The notes under the pieces were generated by a model. That model ran no database searches, was not told the DNA's origin, and was given only the letters and a program-made list of their open reading frames with translations. A stretch of DNA of 64,000 nucleotides. Origin: Alphaproteobacteria bacterium. GTDB taxonomy: Bacteria > Pseudomonadota > Alphaproteobacteria > Caulobacterales > Maricaulaceae. Both the position numbers and the translations under genes were made by a program. Of the stretch, positions 35,893-45,045 are shown in pieces. The stretch is from the NCBI GenBank assembly GCA_016124675.1, contig WGNG01000012.1:1-64000 (forward strand), in the 5' to 3' direction. Every line of letters begins with the position of its first letter. Positions within the stretch are counted from its first letter, which is position 1.

Positions 35893-37668
35893 TCAGCCAA
35901 GTCCGTGCGCCTCCAGCCACATGGCCAGAAGCCCGATCTGATAGAGTTTGGAGCCGCGCAGCGGCGTGATATGCGCTTCAGGATCAGCCAGCAGCGTGTC
36001 GACATAGCCGCGCTGGACGATCCCGGCCTCGGTGAAGCGCTGCGAGGTCACGGCCGAGCGCACCCGCTCCAGATACGGCCCGCGCAGATATTTCAGCGCC
36101 GGCACCGGGAAATAGCCCTTGGGCCGGTCGATCACCTCATGCGGGATCACGTCGCGCCCGACATCTTTCAGGATGCCCTTGCCGCCCTCAGCCGTTTTGA
36201 ACTCCGCGGGCACCCGCGCCGCGGCTTCCACCACCTCGTAGTCCAGGAAGGGCGTGCGCGCTTCCAGGCCCCAGGCCATGGTCATATTGTCGACCCGCTT
36301 GACCGGGTCATCGGTGAGCATGATCTGGGTGTCCAGGCGCAGCGCCTTGTCGATCGGCCGGCCGGCGCCGGGGCGGGCAAAATGCTCGGCGACGAAATCG
36401 CGCGGCCTGTCGCCATTAAGCCAGCGGTCCTGCAACAGCTCGCCCATCCCCGCCCGGTCCCGGTCGAAGAAGGCCCGGGCGTAGCTGTCCAGCGGGTCAT
36501 TGGTGTCCAGCATGGGCGGATACCAGTGATAGCCGGCGAATATCTCGTCGGCGCCCTGCCCCGACTGCACCACTTTGACATGGCGCGAGACTTCCTGGCT
36601 CAGAAGATAGAAGCCGACGCAGTCATGGCTGGTCATCGGCTCGCTCATCGCGGCGATCGCCTCGTCCAGCGCCGGCAGCGCGCGGGCGGTATCGATGCGG
36701 ATCTGGTGGTGATCGGTCTCGAAGTGTCTGGCGATGATGTCGGAATACTGGAACTCGTCTCCAGCCTCGTCGCCCACGCTCTCAAACCCGATGGAGAAGG
36801 TGGACAGGCCCGTCTGCCCGGCTTGCGCCAGCAACCCCACGATCAGCGAGCTGTCGAGCCCGCCCGAGAGCAGCACGCCCACCGGCACATCCGCCACCAG
36901 CCGCCGCTTGACCGCCCCGCGCAGGCTGTCAGCGACCAATTGCCTCCAGTCGGCGCGGGTATGGCCAAGCTCGTCCTCGCGCGGACCGAAGCTGACGTCC
37001 CAGTACTGACGCATGGTGCAGCGCCCGTCGGGCTCCAGCCGCATCAGGGTCGCGGGGGGCAGCTTGCGCACGCCGCGCAGCATGGTCCAGGGCGCCGGCA
37101 CGACCGCGTGGAAGCTGAAATAGAAGTTCAGCGCGTCCGCATCGAGCCCGGTGTCGATATCGCCGAACGCCAGCAAGGCCTGCAGCGTCGAGGCGAAACG
37201 CAGCGCGCCCGGCGTCTGCGCATAATAGAGCGGCTTGATGCCCAGCCGGTCGCGCCCGATCAGCACACGCCCCGAATCACGCTCGGCGATGGCGAAGGCG
37301 AACATGCCGTTCATCCGGTGCACGAAGTCTTCGCCCCAGGCGTGGTAAGCCTTGGCGATCACCTCGGTGTCGCCGGTGGAGAAGAAGCGGTACCCCTTGC
37401 CCTCCAGCTCGGCGCGCAGGTCTTCGTGATTATAGATGCAGCCGTTGAACACCACGGTCAGGCCAAGCCCGGAATCCACCATCGGCTGCTGGGCTGCGTC
37501 CGTCAGATCGATGATCTTCAGGCGCCGGTGGCCGAAGGCGATGCGCCCCTGGGCGTGCAGGCCTGAGGTGTCGGGGCCGCGCCGCTCCATCGACTGCGTC
37601 GCCCGCTCGAGCGCCGCCAGATCGGGCTGCTGATCATCAAACCGCACTTCACCGGCGATACCGCACAT
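35893..37668 (-). CDS. asnO: N-acetylglutaminylglutamine amidotransferase (AsnB-like)
   Basis: A 591-residue glutamine-dependent amidotransferase. Met-Cys1-Gly-Ile-Ala begins the class II glutaminase domain (RRGPDTSG, VVFNGCIYNHEDL). The synthetase domain has VLLSGGLDSSLI, and GQGADEIFAGY is the AsnB signature. It amidates the acetyl-dipeptide to NAGGN. GGAGCG lies before the ATG at 37668. As first gene it carries the operon's promoter in the 266-base region shared with the DJ-1-like gene, probably osmotically controlled. Confidence 0.93.
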   Translation of the reverse strand: MCGIAGEVRFDDQQPDLAALERATQSMERRGPDTSGLHAQGRIAFGHRRLKIIDLTDAAQQPMVDSGLGLTVVFNGCIYNHEDLRAELEGKGYRFFSTGDTEVIAKAYHAWGEDFVHRMNGMFAFAIAERDSGRVLIGRDRLGIKPLYYAQTPGALRFASTLQALLAFGDIDTGLDADALNFYFSFHAVVPAPWTMLRGVRKLPPATLMRLEPDGRCTMRQYWDVSFGPREDELGHTRADWRQLVADSLRGAVKRRLVADVPVGVLLSGGLDSSLIVGLLAQAGQTGLSTFSIGFESVGDEAGDEFQYSDIIARHFETDHHQIRIDTARALPALDEAIAAMSEPMTSHDCVGFYLLSQEVSRHVKVVQSGQGADEIFAGYHWYPPMLDTNDPLDSYARAFFDRDRAGMGELLQDRWLNGDRPRDFVAEHFARPGAGRPIDKALRLDTQIMLTDDPVKRVDNMTMAWGLEARTPFLDYEVVEAAARVPAEFKTAEGGKGILKDVGRDVIPHEVIDRPKGYFPVPALKYLRGPYLERVRSAVTSQRFTEAGIVQRGYVDTLLADPEAHITPLRGSKLYQIGLLAMWLEAHGLG

Positions 37669-37934
37669 ATATCTCGCTCCTTCCCGGATTGTCCTGCCGC
37701 GAGCGGCGCAAATGTCCTGACAATCACACAAGCCAACGCGCGCCCTGGACGCGCTCTATGTCGTGAAATCTTGCGTCAATTGCAAGTTTCTCACGGTGAT
37801 GGCAGCCGCTTGTACAGCTTTTCTCCTCTTATTTCACAGGATGATGTTGACCTTGCGCCTTTTGTGCCTAGGTTCAAAACGTCACGACATTTGTGCAACA
37901 TTGTGAAGAGCCGTTGCCGGCGCCAGGAGGAAGT

Positions 37935-38480
37935 GTGGCCTTTAACCGATCGTCCAATCGTCCCGACCGTATCGACCTCGCCCAGATCGGCGAGGCCGGA
38001 GACATCGCCGTCCTGCTTGCGGACGGCTTCGACGCATCAGACCTGACCGGGGTCGCGACCCCGGCGGAACGCGGGGGCTATCGCACGGTCATCGTCAGCC
38101 CCAACAAATCGCTGGTGAGCGGCCGGTCCGCCGCCAACGAAGAAATGAATTTCGTCGTGGACAGTCATCCCGGCAAACAACCGGCGAACGCCTATGCCGG
38201 CCTCCTGGTTCCCGGCGGCGAGCGTGGCCTGGCGCGCCTGATCGAGGATCAGGAATCACGGCTTTTCCTCCAGGCCTTCCTCTCTGCGGGCAAGCCGGTC
38301 CTGGCGCTGGGGGCGGCTGCGGCCTGGGTCACACAAGCCGCGGGCAAGACGCCCAATGACAGCGGCGACGCGGTTCTGGCGCTGCGCGGCGATCTGTTCG
38401 CCGCCAGCGGCGAAGACGGCCGCGCTGATGCGATCACCACCTTCGTCAAGACGCTGAACCTGGTCGCAGCGGCGGCCTGA
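37935..38480 (+). CDS. DJ-1/PfpI-like protein lacking the nucleophilic Cys
   Basis: A 181-residue protein of the DJ-1 superfamily fold: IAVLLADGFDASDL, ANAYAGLLVPGGERGLARL and KPVLALGAAAAWVTQAAG. The nucleophile elbow, normally A-x-C-H-G, reads ALGAAAAW with no Cys, so protease or glyoxalase activity is unlikely. Such Cys-less domains also occur at the C-terminus of large catalases. It uses a GTG start at 37935 behind AGGAGG. It diverges from the NAGGN operon, and a stress-related structural role is possible. Confidence 0.78.
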   Translation: MAFNRSSNRPDRIDLAQIGEAGDIAVLLADGFDASDLTGVATPAERGGYRTVIVSPNKSLVSGRSAANEEMNFVVDSHPGKQPANAYAGLLVPGGERGLARLIEDQESRLFLQAFLSAGKPVLALGAAAAWVTQAAGKTPNDSGDAVLALRGDLFAASGEDGRADAITTFVKTLNLVAAAA

Positions 38481-38517
38481 CAAGCGCCCCTGCGCGCGAC
38501 CCTCGCATGACATGGAC

Positions 38518-38549
38518 AGGGCGGCCGTGAGATCACAGCCGCCCTTTTT
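38518..38549 (+). terminator. Rho-independent terminator of the DJ-1-like gene
   Basis: AGGGCGGC and GCCGCCCT form a stem extended by GTGA/TCAC with one mismatch, followed by TTTTC. It lies 38 bases after the stop codon and before the converging MFS gene. Confidence 0.8.
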
Positions 38550-38581
38550 CGTGTCAGGCTCCGCGACGTCCCCTGCCGGCC

Positions 38582-39964
38582 CTATTTTTCCCAGTCGCGT
38601 TCGATGGTGCGCGAGGCCAGCAGGAACAACACGCCCGCAACGGCGTAAAGCGATGCGCCGATGGCGATGGAGTAGCGCAGCGATTCCTGCCCGAACTGCG
38701 GCGTCAGCAGGGTCGAAAGCTCACCCAGCACGTACACGCCGACGCCGATGCCGAGAAGATTGTTGATCAGCAGGAAAACCGCCGAGGCCATGGAGCGCAT
38801 GTTCGCCGGCGCCAGATGCTGGAAGGCCGACAATGTCGGGCCAAGCCAGGCGAGGCCCAGACCGGTCGGGATGATGAACATCAGCGCCCCGATCAGCGGC
38901 GACGGCGCCAGCGTTCCGGCCACATACATCGGGAAAGCGAGGAAGAAGGCGATCGCGGGCACGATCGCGTACATCTTCTTCGACCCCTTGCCCATCAGGT
39001 CGCCGAGCACGCCGCCAAGCAGAATGCCGAGCGAGCCGCCGACGAACAGAATGCCGCCGAACAGCCAGCCGGTGGTGATGATGTCGAGCTCGAAGCTGCG
39101 GGCGAAGAAGCTGGGCACCCAGAAGAACACGCCATAGCCCATCATCGACGAGCAGGATGCGCCAAAGACCAGAAACCAGAAGCTTGGCTTCTTGGCGAGA
39201 ATGGCGATCACATCGAGAAAACCGGGCTTCTTTTCCCCGGCGCCATGGGCTTCGGCGGGAGCCGCCACGCTGGCCGCATCATCTGGTCCGGCCTGCCTGC
39301 CCGCCGCCTCGGGCGCCGGCTTGATGTCCAGACCGCCGCGCTTGGGTTCGCGCATGGTGAGCTTGAAGATCGGCGCGATCAGCACGCCTGCAAGGCCCAC
39401 GATGATGAAGGCGGCGCGCCAGTCGAGATCCTCGCCGATCGCGCCGCCTGCGATCTGGGCGCCGGCCACGACGCCGAAGGCGCTGCCGATCGGAATCCCC
39501 AGCGAATAGATCGCCAGAGCCCGCGCGCGGGCATTGGAGGGAAAATAGTCCGCAATCAGCGAATAGGACGGCGCCACGCCGCCCGCCTCGCCGACACCCA
39601 CTCCGACGCGCGCGGCGAAGAGCTGCCAGAAATTCTGCGCCATGCCGCACAGCGCCGTGAACCCGCTCCAGACGGTGAGCGAAATCGTGATGATCCAGGT
39701 GCGGTTGGTGCGGTCGGCGAGCCAGGCGATCGGCACGCCGAGCGTGGAGTATAGGAAGGCGAAGGCGATGCCGCCGAGCAGGCCGAGCTGGCGGTCATCC
39801 AGCCCCAGATCCTCACGGATCGGGATGGCCAGGATCGAGATGATCTGCCGGTCGAGGAAATTGAACGCATAGACGATGAACAGCATGAACAGCACCCAGA
39901 CGCGATAACGCGCGGTGGGCGCAGCAGGCTCGGCGGTCCCGTGGGCCGGGCTGGTATTGGTCAT
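38582..39964 (-). CDS. MFS transporter, spinster-like
   Basis: A 460-residue major facilitator with 12 predicted helices. YAFNFLDRQIISILAIPIRE in helix 1 and ADRTNRTWIITISL in the first cytoplasmic loop fit the spinster-like group common beside TonB receptors in sphingomonads and Caulobacterales. The ATG at 39964 has GGGGAG six bases upstream. It lies downstream of the TonB receptor on the same strand but beyond a terminator, so it may have its own or readthrough transcription. The substrate is unknown, perhaps a hydrophobic organic acid. Confidence 0.85.
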   Translation of the reverse strand: MTNTSPAHGTAEPAAPTARYRVWVLFMLFIVYAFNFLDRQIISILAIPIREDLGLDDRQLGLLGGIAFAFLYSTLGVPIAWLADRTNRTWIITISLTVWSGFTALCGMAQNFWQLFAARVGVGVGEAGGVAPSYSLIADYFPSNARARALAIYSLGIPIGSAFGVVAGAQIAGGAIGEDLDWRAAFIIVGLAGVLIAPIFKLTMREPKRGGLDIKPAPEAAGRQAGPDDAASVAAPAEAHGAGEKKPGFLDVIAILAKKPSFWFLVFGASCSSMMGYGVFFWVPSFFARSFELDIITTGWLFGGILFVGGSLGILLGGVLGDLMGKGSKKMYAIVPAIAFFLAFPMYVAGTLAPSPLIGALMFIIPTGLGLAWLGPTLSAFQHLAPANMRSMASAVFLLINNLLGIGVGVYVLGELSTLLTPQFGQESLRYSIAIGASLYAVAGVLFLLASRTIERDWEK

Positions 39965-40046
39965 GTCGCTCCCCATCGTCTGCTTTTTTGGCGCCGAACG
40001 GCGCGACGGCCATGATGAGGCCGATCTCAACATTACTGCAAAGAAA

Positions 40047-40083
40047 AAGCGCCGCTGGCCCGGTCTCGGGCGCAGCGGCGCTT
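40047..40083 (-). terminator. Terminator downstream of the TonB receptor
   Basis: An 11-base-pair stem (AAGCGCCGCTG with CAGCGGCGCTT) encloses a 15-base loop. On the minus strand the stem is followed by TTTCTTTG, giving a U-rich tail for transcripts of the receptor gene. Confidence 0.8.
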
Positions 40084-40103
40084 GGTCCCCCCTGGGCCGC
40101 CCC

Positions 40104-42314
40104 CTAGTAGCGGAAGCTGACGCTCGCGCTGAACGTCCGCGGCGGGCCGTAGAACGCGACGATGGAGTTATCGAACAGGGCGCCCGGGAAATTATACCCG
40201 CCGATCTTGTACTCTTCATCGGTCAGGTTGCGCCCATAGGCGGCCAGCTGCCAGCGGCCATTGGGCGAATTCCAGACGGCGCCCAGATCAACAAGCGTGT
40301 AGCCGTCTTCGTCCAGCAGCGCGTTCGGGAATTCGAACTGGCTGTAGGCGTCGCGGTAGGAAATGGACGGGGTCACCGCCAGCTGACCGCCAGCCAGCTG
40401 CGACGTCCAGGTCAGGCCAAGATAGCCCGTCCACTCGGGCGAGTTCTGGAACACGACCTGATCGGAAATGTCCTCGAACTGCATTGTGGTGAGGTTATAG
40501 CGCAGGAACTCGTCAAATTCGGCCTGCAGCCAGCCCAGCGCAAAGTTCGCCGTCAGCGAGTCGGTCAGGAAGGCGGTGCCTTCAAACTCGAACCCGTAGA
40601 TCGTCGACTGGCCCACATTGTCCACAAAGCTGGCGATGCCGGTGGCGGCCGGAACCTGGGTCGTGACCTGCTGATCGCTGTATTCCGACCAGAACAGGGC
40701 CGAGCTGAAGTTCAGGATGCCGCCAATCCCCTCGCCCTTGAAGCCGATCTCGTAATTGTCCACGGTTTCGGGGTCATAGCCATTGACCGTGTCGGGCGTG
40801 AAGATCGCATCGCCGCGCATGTCAAATCCGCCGGACTTGAAGCCCTGGCTGAACGAGGCATAGGCCGTCGTCTGTCCGAAATCGTAGGACACCGAGATGC
40901 GCGGCGTGAACTGGTCGAAGCTGCGCGTATTGGTGTAGTTGGTGCGAACCAGAAGCGGCGTCGCAGCGGCGCCGCCGGTCAGCGGCGTGCGGCCGGCGCC
41001 AAGATAGTTGGCGCGGAACACCGTGCCGGTCTTCTCATCCTCGGTGTAGCGCGCGCCCACCGAAACGGCGAGGTTTTCGGTGATGTCAAAGCTGACATCG
41101 CCAAACAGGGCGATGCTCTCGGTCTGCACATCGCCGCCCGTGCCGATGGCGATGCCAAGCCCGCCCAGCACCGTGTCAAAGGCGCCTTCGGCCGACCCGT
41201 CGAGATAGTACACGCCGACCACGCCCTGGACGCGCTCGCCTTCATAGGCGAGCTGGAATTCCTGGGTGAACTGCTCGTCCGCATAGAAGGCCGGAATGTC
41301 CAGCGTCGGCGACGGGCTGTTGTCGAAGTCGATGATGGTGTCGGTGTTGCCTTCACGGGTTGCCGTGATCGACCTCAAAGTCAGCACGTCGTTGACGGCC
41401 CACTCGGCGCTCAGCGACAGACCTTCGGAAGACACCGACTGGTCGCCGGTCATGCCTGCGCGTGTGTCATAGATGCTGGCGGGAACCTGCGTTCCCGGAG
41501 CGGCGCCGGCGACGAGACGGTGGCCATGGCGCGGATTGGAATCGTCGTCCACCCGGTCATAGGCGAGGCGGAAGAACAGCGAATCGGTCGGCTCCCACTC
41601 CGCGCTCACGCGGAAGGCGGTGACGTCCTTGTCATAGTGCTCCTGGCCGGTGGTCAGATTTTCGCCATAACCGTCGCGGGTGTAGCGGGCGACGGCGCCG
41701 CCGATCGCAAAGCTGTCTGACAGCGGCAGGGCGCCGGAGGCGGTGAAGTCGAGCTGGTTGAAGGAGCCGACGGTCGCGCGGCCAAGGAAGCGGGGCTCGT
41801 CGCCCAGGCGGCGGGTCACGTACTTGATGGCGCCGCCCACGGTGTTGCGGCCGTAGAGCGTGCCCTGCGGCCCGCGCAGGACCTCGATGCGCTCAATGTC
41901 GAAAATGTCGAGCACGGCGGCCTGCGGGCGCGCCACATAGACGTCATCCACATAAAGGCCGACGCCCGGCTCAAAGCCCCAGAGCGGGTCCTGCTGGCCG
42001 ACGCCGCGGATGAAGCTGATCAGGGTGGAGTTGGAGCCGCGGGCGACCTGTACGGTGGCGTTGGGCGTGATCGCCTGCAGCGCGGTGATGTCCGGGGCGC
42101 CGATTTGTTCAAGCCGTTCAGCGCTCAGGGCCGAAACGGAGACCGGAACGTCGGTCAGGCTTTCTTCGCGGCGGCGGGCCGTGACAGTCACGACGTCGCG
42201 CGAGGGCGCCTCGGTGGCGCTGGTCTCCTGGGCCATCGCCGGAGCGGCGATCGGCAGGAACGACGCGCTGGCCAGAAGGACAGCGGCGGTGGTCAATTTG
42301 CGGCGTAGGGTCAT
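40104..42314 (-). CDS. TonB-dependent outer-membrane receptor
   Basis: A 736-residue receptor with a signal peptide ending APAMAQ and an N-terminal DVVTVTARRREESLTDVPVSVS segment (TonB-box region). The plug domain contains RIEVLRGPQGTLYGRNTVGGAI, and the 22-strand barrel ends in ASVSFRY with a terminal aromatic residue. The sequence resembles receptors for organic nutrients rather than classical siderophore types, which is a tentative reading. It diverges from a TetR gene across a 194-base region with a palindrome. Confidence 0.92.
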   Translation of the reverse strand: MTLRRKLTTAAVLLASASFLPIAAPAMAQETSATEAPSRDVVTVTARRREESLTDVPVSVSALSAERLEQIGAPDITALQAITPNATVQVARGSNSTLISFIRGVGQQDPLWGFEPGVGLYVDDVYVARPQAAVLDIFDIERIEVLRGPQGTLYGRNTVGGAIKYVTRRLGDEPRFLGRATVGSFNQLDFTASGALPLSDSFAIGGAVARYTRDGYGENLTTGQEHYDKDVTAFRVSAEWEPTDSLFFRLAYDRVDDDSNPRHGHRLVAGAAPGTQVPASIYDTRAGMTGDQSVSSEGLSLSAEWAVNDVLTLRSITATREGNTDTIIDFDNSPSPTLDIPAFYADEQFTQEFQLAYEGERVQGVVGVYYLDGSAEGAFDTVLGGLGIAIGTGGDVQTESIALFGDVSFDITENLAVSVGARYTEDEKTGTVFRANYLGAGRTPLTGGAAATPLLVRTNYTNTRSFDQFTPRISVSYDFGQTTAYASFSQGFKSGGFDMRGDAIFTPDTVNGYDPETVDNYEIGFKGEGIGGILNFSSALFWSEYSDQQVTTQVPAATGIASFVDNVGQSTIYGFEFEGTAFLTDSLTANFALGWLQAEFDEFLRYNLTTMQFEDISDQVVFQNSPEWTGYLGLTWTSQLAGGQLAVTPSISYRDAYSQFEFPNALLDEDGYTLVDLGAVWNSPNGRWQLAAYGRNLTDEEYKIGGYNFPGALFDNSIVAFYGPPRTFSASVSFRY

Positions 42315-42376
42315 TGAGCATCCCTCCCTGGTATTGCCCGTGCGCCCAACTGCCGGGGCGCTTCGGTGGCGATAAT

Positions 42377-42415
42377 TTCAACGTTGAATGAAAAGTCAAT
42401 GAGATTTAGACTTTT
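42377..42415. promoter_or_regulatory. Palindromic operator candidates between TonB receptor and tetR
   Basis: A perfect 12-base palindrome TTCAACGTTGAA lies at 42377-42388. A second dyad, AAAAGTC (42391-42397) and GACTTTT (42409-42415), follows. Both lie in the divergent promoter region 63-131 bases from the two start codons. A 12-base core palindrome is the usual size of TetR-family sites, so repression of the receptor by the neighbouring regulator is likely. Confidence 0.55.
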
Positions 42416-42508
42416 CTCAGATGATGAGACAAATCTGTGAGGCGGATGCGCCACACCGTCCGGACCCGGAGCGACCGTTTTAATCGCTCCTGAAGCAAGC
42501 GAGGCTGC

Positions 42509-43213
42509 ATGGCAGTCGCCCGTAAACTCGGACGCGGTGAAGTCACGCGCGAAAAGCTGCTCGACGCGGCCGAAAAACTGTTCGCGCTGAAAGGGTTTCA
42601 CGGCGTCACCGTGCGCGAGATTGCGCGCGAGGCTGAGAGCGATCCGGCTCTGGTCACCTATTATTTCGGCGGCAAGCGCGAGATGTTTGACGATGTGCTG
42701 CTGCGGCGCGCCGAGCAGCTCAACCAGATTCGCCTGAAGGAGCTGGAGGCCTGCGAGCGCGAGGCGGGTCCGGACGGCCCGACGGTGGAGCAGATCATCG
42801 CGGCCTTCACTCACCCGCTGCTGGAGCGCTCGATCCACGGCGATCCGGGCTGGAAAAGCTATTTTGCGCTGCTTGGTCAGATCACCAACGCGCCCGACTG
42901 GGGGGGCGCCGTGATGTCGAAATACTATGACCCGATCGTGCGGCGCTTCCTCCAGTCCATCCGCAGGGCCCTGCCCGACTGCCCCGAGGAAGAGTTGTTC
43001 TGGAGCTATCATTTCCTGTCCGGCGCGCTGGTGCTCACCTTTGCGGAAACCGGCCGGATCGACACCCTGTCAGACGGGCTTTGCAAGTCCAGCGACATCA
43101 AGGCCGTCGCCGACCGGCTGCCTGACTTCATCGCCGCCGGTTTCCGGCGGCTATGCGCCAAGGACGCCGAAGCGCGCGCCGAGCGCCAGAAGCAGACACA
43201 AGGCACGCCATGA
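42509..43213 (+). CDS. TetR-family transcriptional regulator
   Basis: A 234-residue regulator. The N-terminal HTH spans TREKLLDAAEKLFALKGFHG and VTVREIAREAESDPALVTYYFGGKREMF. The C-terminal ligand domain, with GWKSYFALLGQITNAPDWGG, resembles fatty-acid or hydrophobic-ligand sensing members. It overlaps the following hydrolase gene by four bases (ATGA), linking sensing and metabolism of the same compound. Confidence 0.9.
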   Translation: MAVARKLGRGEVTREKLLDAAEKLFALKGFHGVTVREIAREAESDPALVTYYFGGKREMFDDVLLRRAEQLNQIRLKELEACEREAGPDGPTVEQIIAAFTHPLLERSIHGDPGWKSYFALLGQITNAPDWGGAVMSKYYDPIVRRFLQSIRRALPDCPEEELFWSYHFLSGALVLTFAETGRIDTLSDGLCKSSDIKAVADRLPDFIAAGFRRLCAKDAEARAERQKQTQGTP

Positions 43214-44073
43214 CCGATTTCACCGCCCGCACCTACACAGCCCCCGACGGCGTCAGGACCTGGTATCGCCATTATGAGTCGGGACATGGCCGGCTTCCCG
43301 TCCTTTGCATGCACGGCCTCACCCGCAACAGCCGCGATTTCGAGGCGGTGATCCCTGCCATCACGGCCAGCGGCCGGTCCGTGATCGCCGTGGACGTGCG
43401 CGGGCGCGGTCATTCGGACCATGATCCGGCGCCGGAGAATTATAATCTGGTGGTCTATGTGCAGGACATGCTCGGCGTTCTCGCGCAGGCGGGATGGGAC
43501 AGGGTCATCACGCTGGGCACATCCATGGGCGGGCTGATGAGCATGGTCATGGCCGCCACGCGGCCCGGCCTGATCGCTGGCGCCATCCTCAACGATATCG
43601 GCCCGGAGATTGACCCCAAGGGCCTCGCGCGCATCCAGGGCTATGTCGGCGGCGCCAGCGGGCCGTTTGCGGGCTGGCCGCAAGCCGCCGCCGCCGTGCG
43701 CGCGATCAACGGATCAGCCTTCCCGAAGCAGACGGACCCGGCATTCTGGGAGGCCTTTGCGCGGCGCACCTGCCGCGAGCTGCAGACCGGGGAAGTGGTG
43801 TTCGATTACGACCCCGCCATTTCGCAGCTGGCGCGCGCAGGCAATGTCGCCCCGCCCGATCTCTGGCCGCTTTTTGACGCCCTCGCCGCGTCGCCGCTTC
43901 TGCTGATTCGCGGCGAGATCACCGATCTTCTCGCCGTGTCGTGCGTGGAGCGGATGCGCGAACACGCCCCGCACATGGTGTATGCGCAAATTCCCGATGT
44001 CGGCCATGCGCCGCTGCTGACCGAGCCCGAAGCGGCCCGGGCCATTGATTCGTTCCTCGCCGGGCTCGACTGA
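43210..44073 (+). CDS. Alpha/beta hydrolase, cytoplasmic
   Basis: A 287-residue alpha/beta-fold hydrolase without signal peptide. VLCMHGLTRNSRDF is the oxyanion region, GTSMGGLMSM carries the nucleophile Ser, and DVGHAPLLTEPEA carries the catalytic His. VDVRGRGHSDHDP is typical of esterase/lactonase-like members. It is co-transcribed with tetR through an ATGA overlap. The substrate is probably an ester or lactone imported by the adjacent receptor, by inference. Confidence 0.87.
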   Translation: MTDFTARTYTAPDGVRTWYRHYESGHGRLPVLCMHGLTRNSRDFEAVIPAITASGRSVIAVDVRGRGHSDHDPAPENYNLVVYVQDMLGVLAQAGWDRVITLGTSMGGLMSMVMAATRPGLIAGAILNDIGPEIDPKGLARIQGYVGGASGPFAGWPQAAAAVRAINGSAFPKQTDPAFWEAFARRTCRELQTGEVVFDYDPAISQLARAGNVAPPDLWPLFDALAASPLLLIRGEITDLLAVSCVERMREHAPHMVYAQIPDVGHAPLLTEPEAARAIDSFLAGLD

Positions 44074-44100
44074 TCCCGCGCTTCAACAGGATGTAGTTCG

Positions 44101-45045
44101 ATGCTTCTGCGCATTCTGGGCGCCCTTCTTCTGATCGCGATCCTGGCGGTGGCGGTCTTCATGGTCATGAACCGGGCCGGGGGCGGGCGCGAAGACGCAG
44201 GGCTCGCGGCGCCGGCGCCGGGCGAGCGCTATGTCGACGCCGCCGGCCAGACCTGGCGCGTGCGCGAGGACGGCCCTGCCGGCGCGCCCGCCATCGTGCT
44301 GATTCACGGGTTCAGCCATTCGCTCGAGACCTGGGATGCGTGGACGGGCGATCTGTCCGCCGATCATCGCGTCATCCGCTTCGATCTGCCCGGCCATGGC
44401 CTGACCGGCGCGCGCGCGGATGGCGCCTACAGCGTCACCGATACCGTGTCGCAGGTGGCCGCCCTCCTCGACGTCATCGCGCCCGGGCGCTTCGTTCTGG
44501 GCGGCTCGTCGCTGGGCGGGCTCGTCGCCTGGCGCTACGCCGCCGATCATCCCGCGCGGGTGGAGGGGCTCGTCCTGGTCAGTCCGGGCGGCTTTCCGAT
44601 CCACGGCGTGACCGACGCGCCCGCGCCCATCCCCCTGCCCGTGCGGCTGTATCTGAACACCGCGCCGGAGGTCGGCGTGCGCGCGGCGACCCGCGCCCTC
44701 TATGCAGACCCCGGGAAAGTCACCGACGCGCAGGTGGCGCGCATCCGCGCCATGATGCAGGCGCCCGGCGTGCAGGAGGCCCTCGTTGCGCGCCTTGAGC
44801 AGTTCACCCTGCCCGACCCGCAGGCCGATCTGGCGCGGGTCGAAGCCCCGGCGCTCATCCTCTGGGGCGCCGCCGACGCCATGGTTCCCCCGGAGCACGC
44901 CGCGCGCTTTGAAGCGGCCATGCCGGACGCCCGTGTGGTGGTGCTGGAAGACGCCGGCCACATGCCGATGGAGGAAGCGCCCGCAGCCAGCGTCCTTGTC
45001 GTGCGCAACTTCCTCGCCGGCCTCAGCGCCGGCCAGCCGGACTAG
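44101..45045 (+). CDS. Alpha/beta hydrolase, membrane-anchored or secreted
   Basis: A 314-residue hydrolase with an N-terminal hydrophobic segment (LLRILGALLLIAILAVAVFM) acting as anchor or signal. The catalytic triad is in GGSSLGGLVAW (Ser), WGAADAMVPPEHA (Asp) and DAGHMPMEEAP (His). It lies 27 bases after the first hydrolase, likely same operon. It could act on the substrate in the periplasm while its neighbour acts inside. Its stop overlaps the mscS stop on the other strand. Confidence 0.87.
   Translation: MLLRILGALLLIAILAVAVFMVMNRAGGGREDAGLAAPAPGERYVDAAGQTWRVREDGPAGAPAIVLIHGFSHSLETWDAWTGDLSADHRVIRFDLPGHGLTGARADGAYSVTDTVSQVAALLDVIAPGRFVLGGSSLGGLVAWRYAADHPARVEGLVLVSPGGFPIHGVTDAPAPIPLPVRLYLNTAPEVGVRAATRALYADPGKVTDAQVARIRAMMQAPGVQEALVARLEQFTLPDPQADLARVEAPALILWGAADAMVPPEHAARFEAAMPDARVVVLEDAGHMPMEEAPAASVLVVRNFLAGLSAGQPD

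Noticed and set aside
35860-37566. 568-codon plus-strand frame opposite asnO
   Set aside because: Antisense shadow. The AsnO reading has full glutaminase and synthetase motifs.
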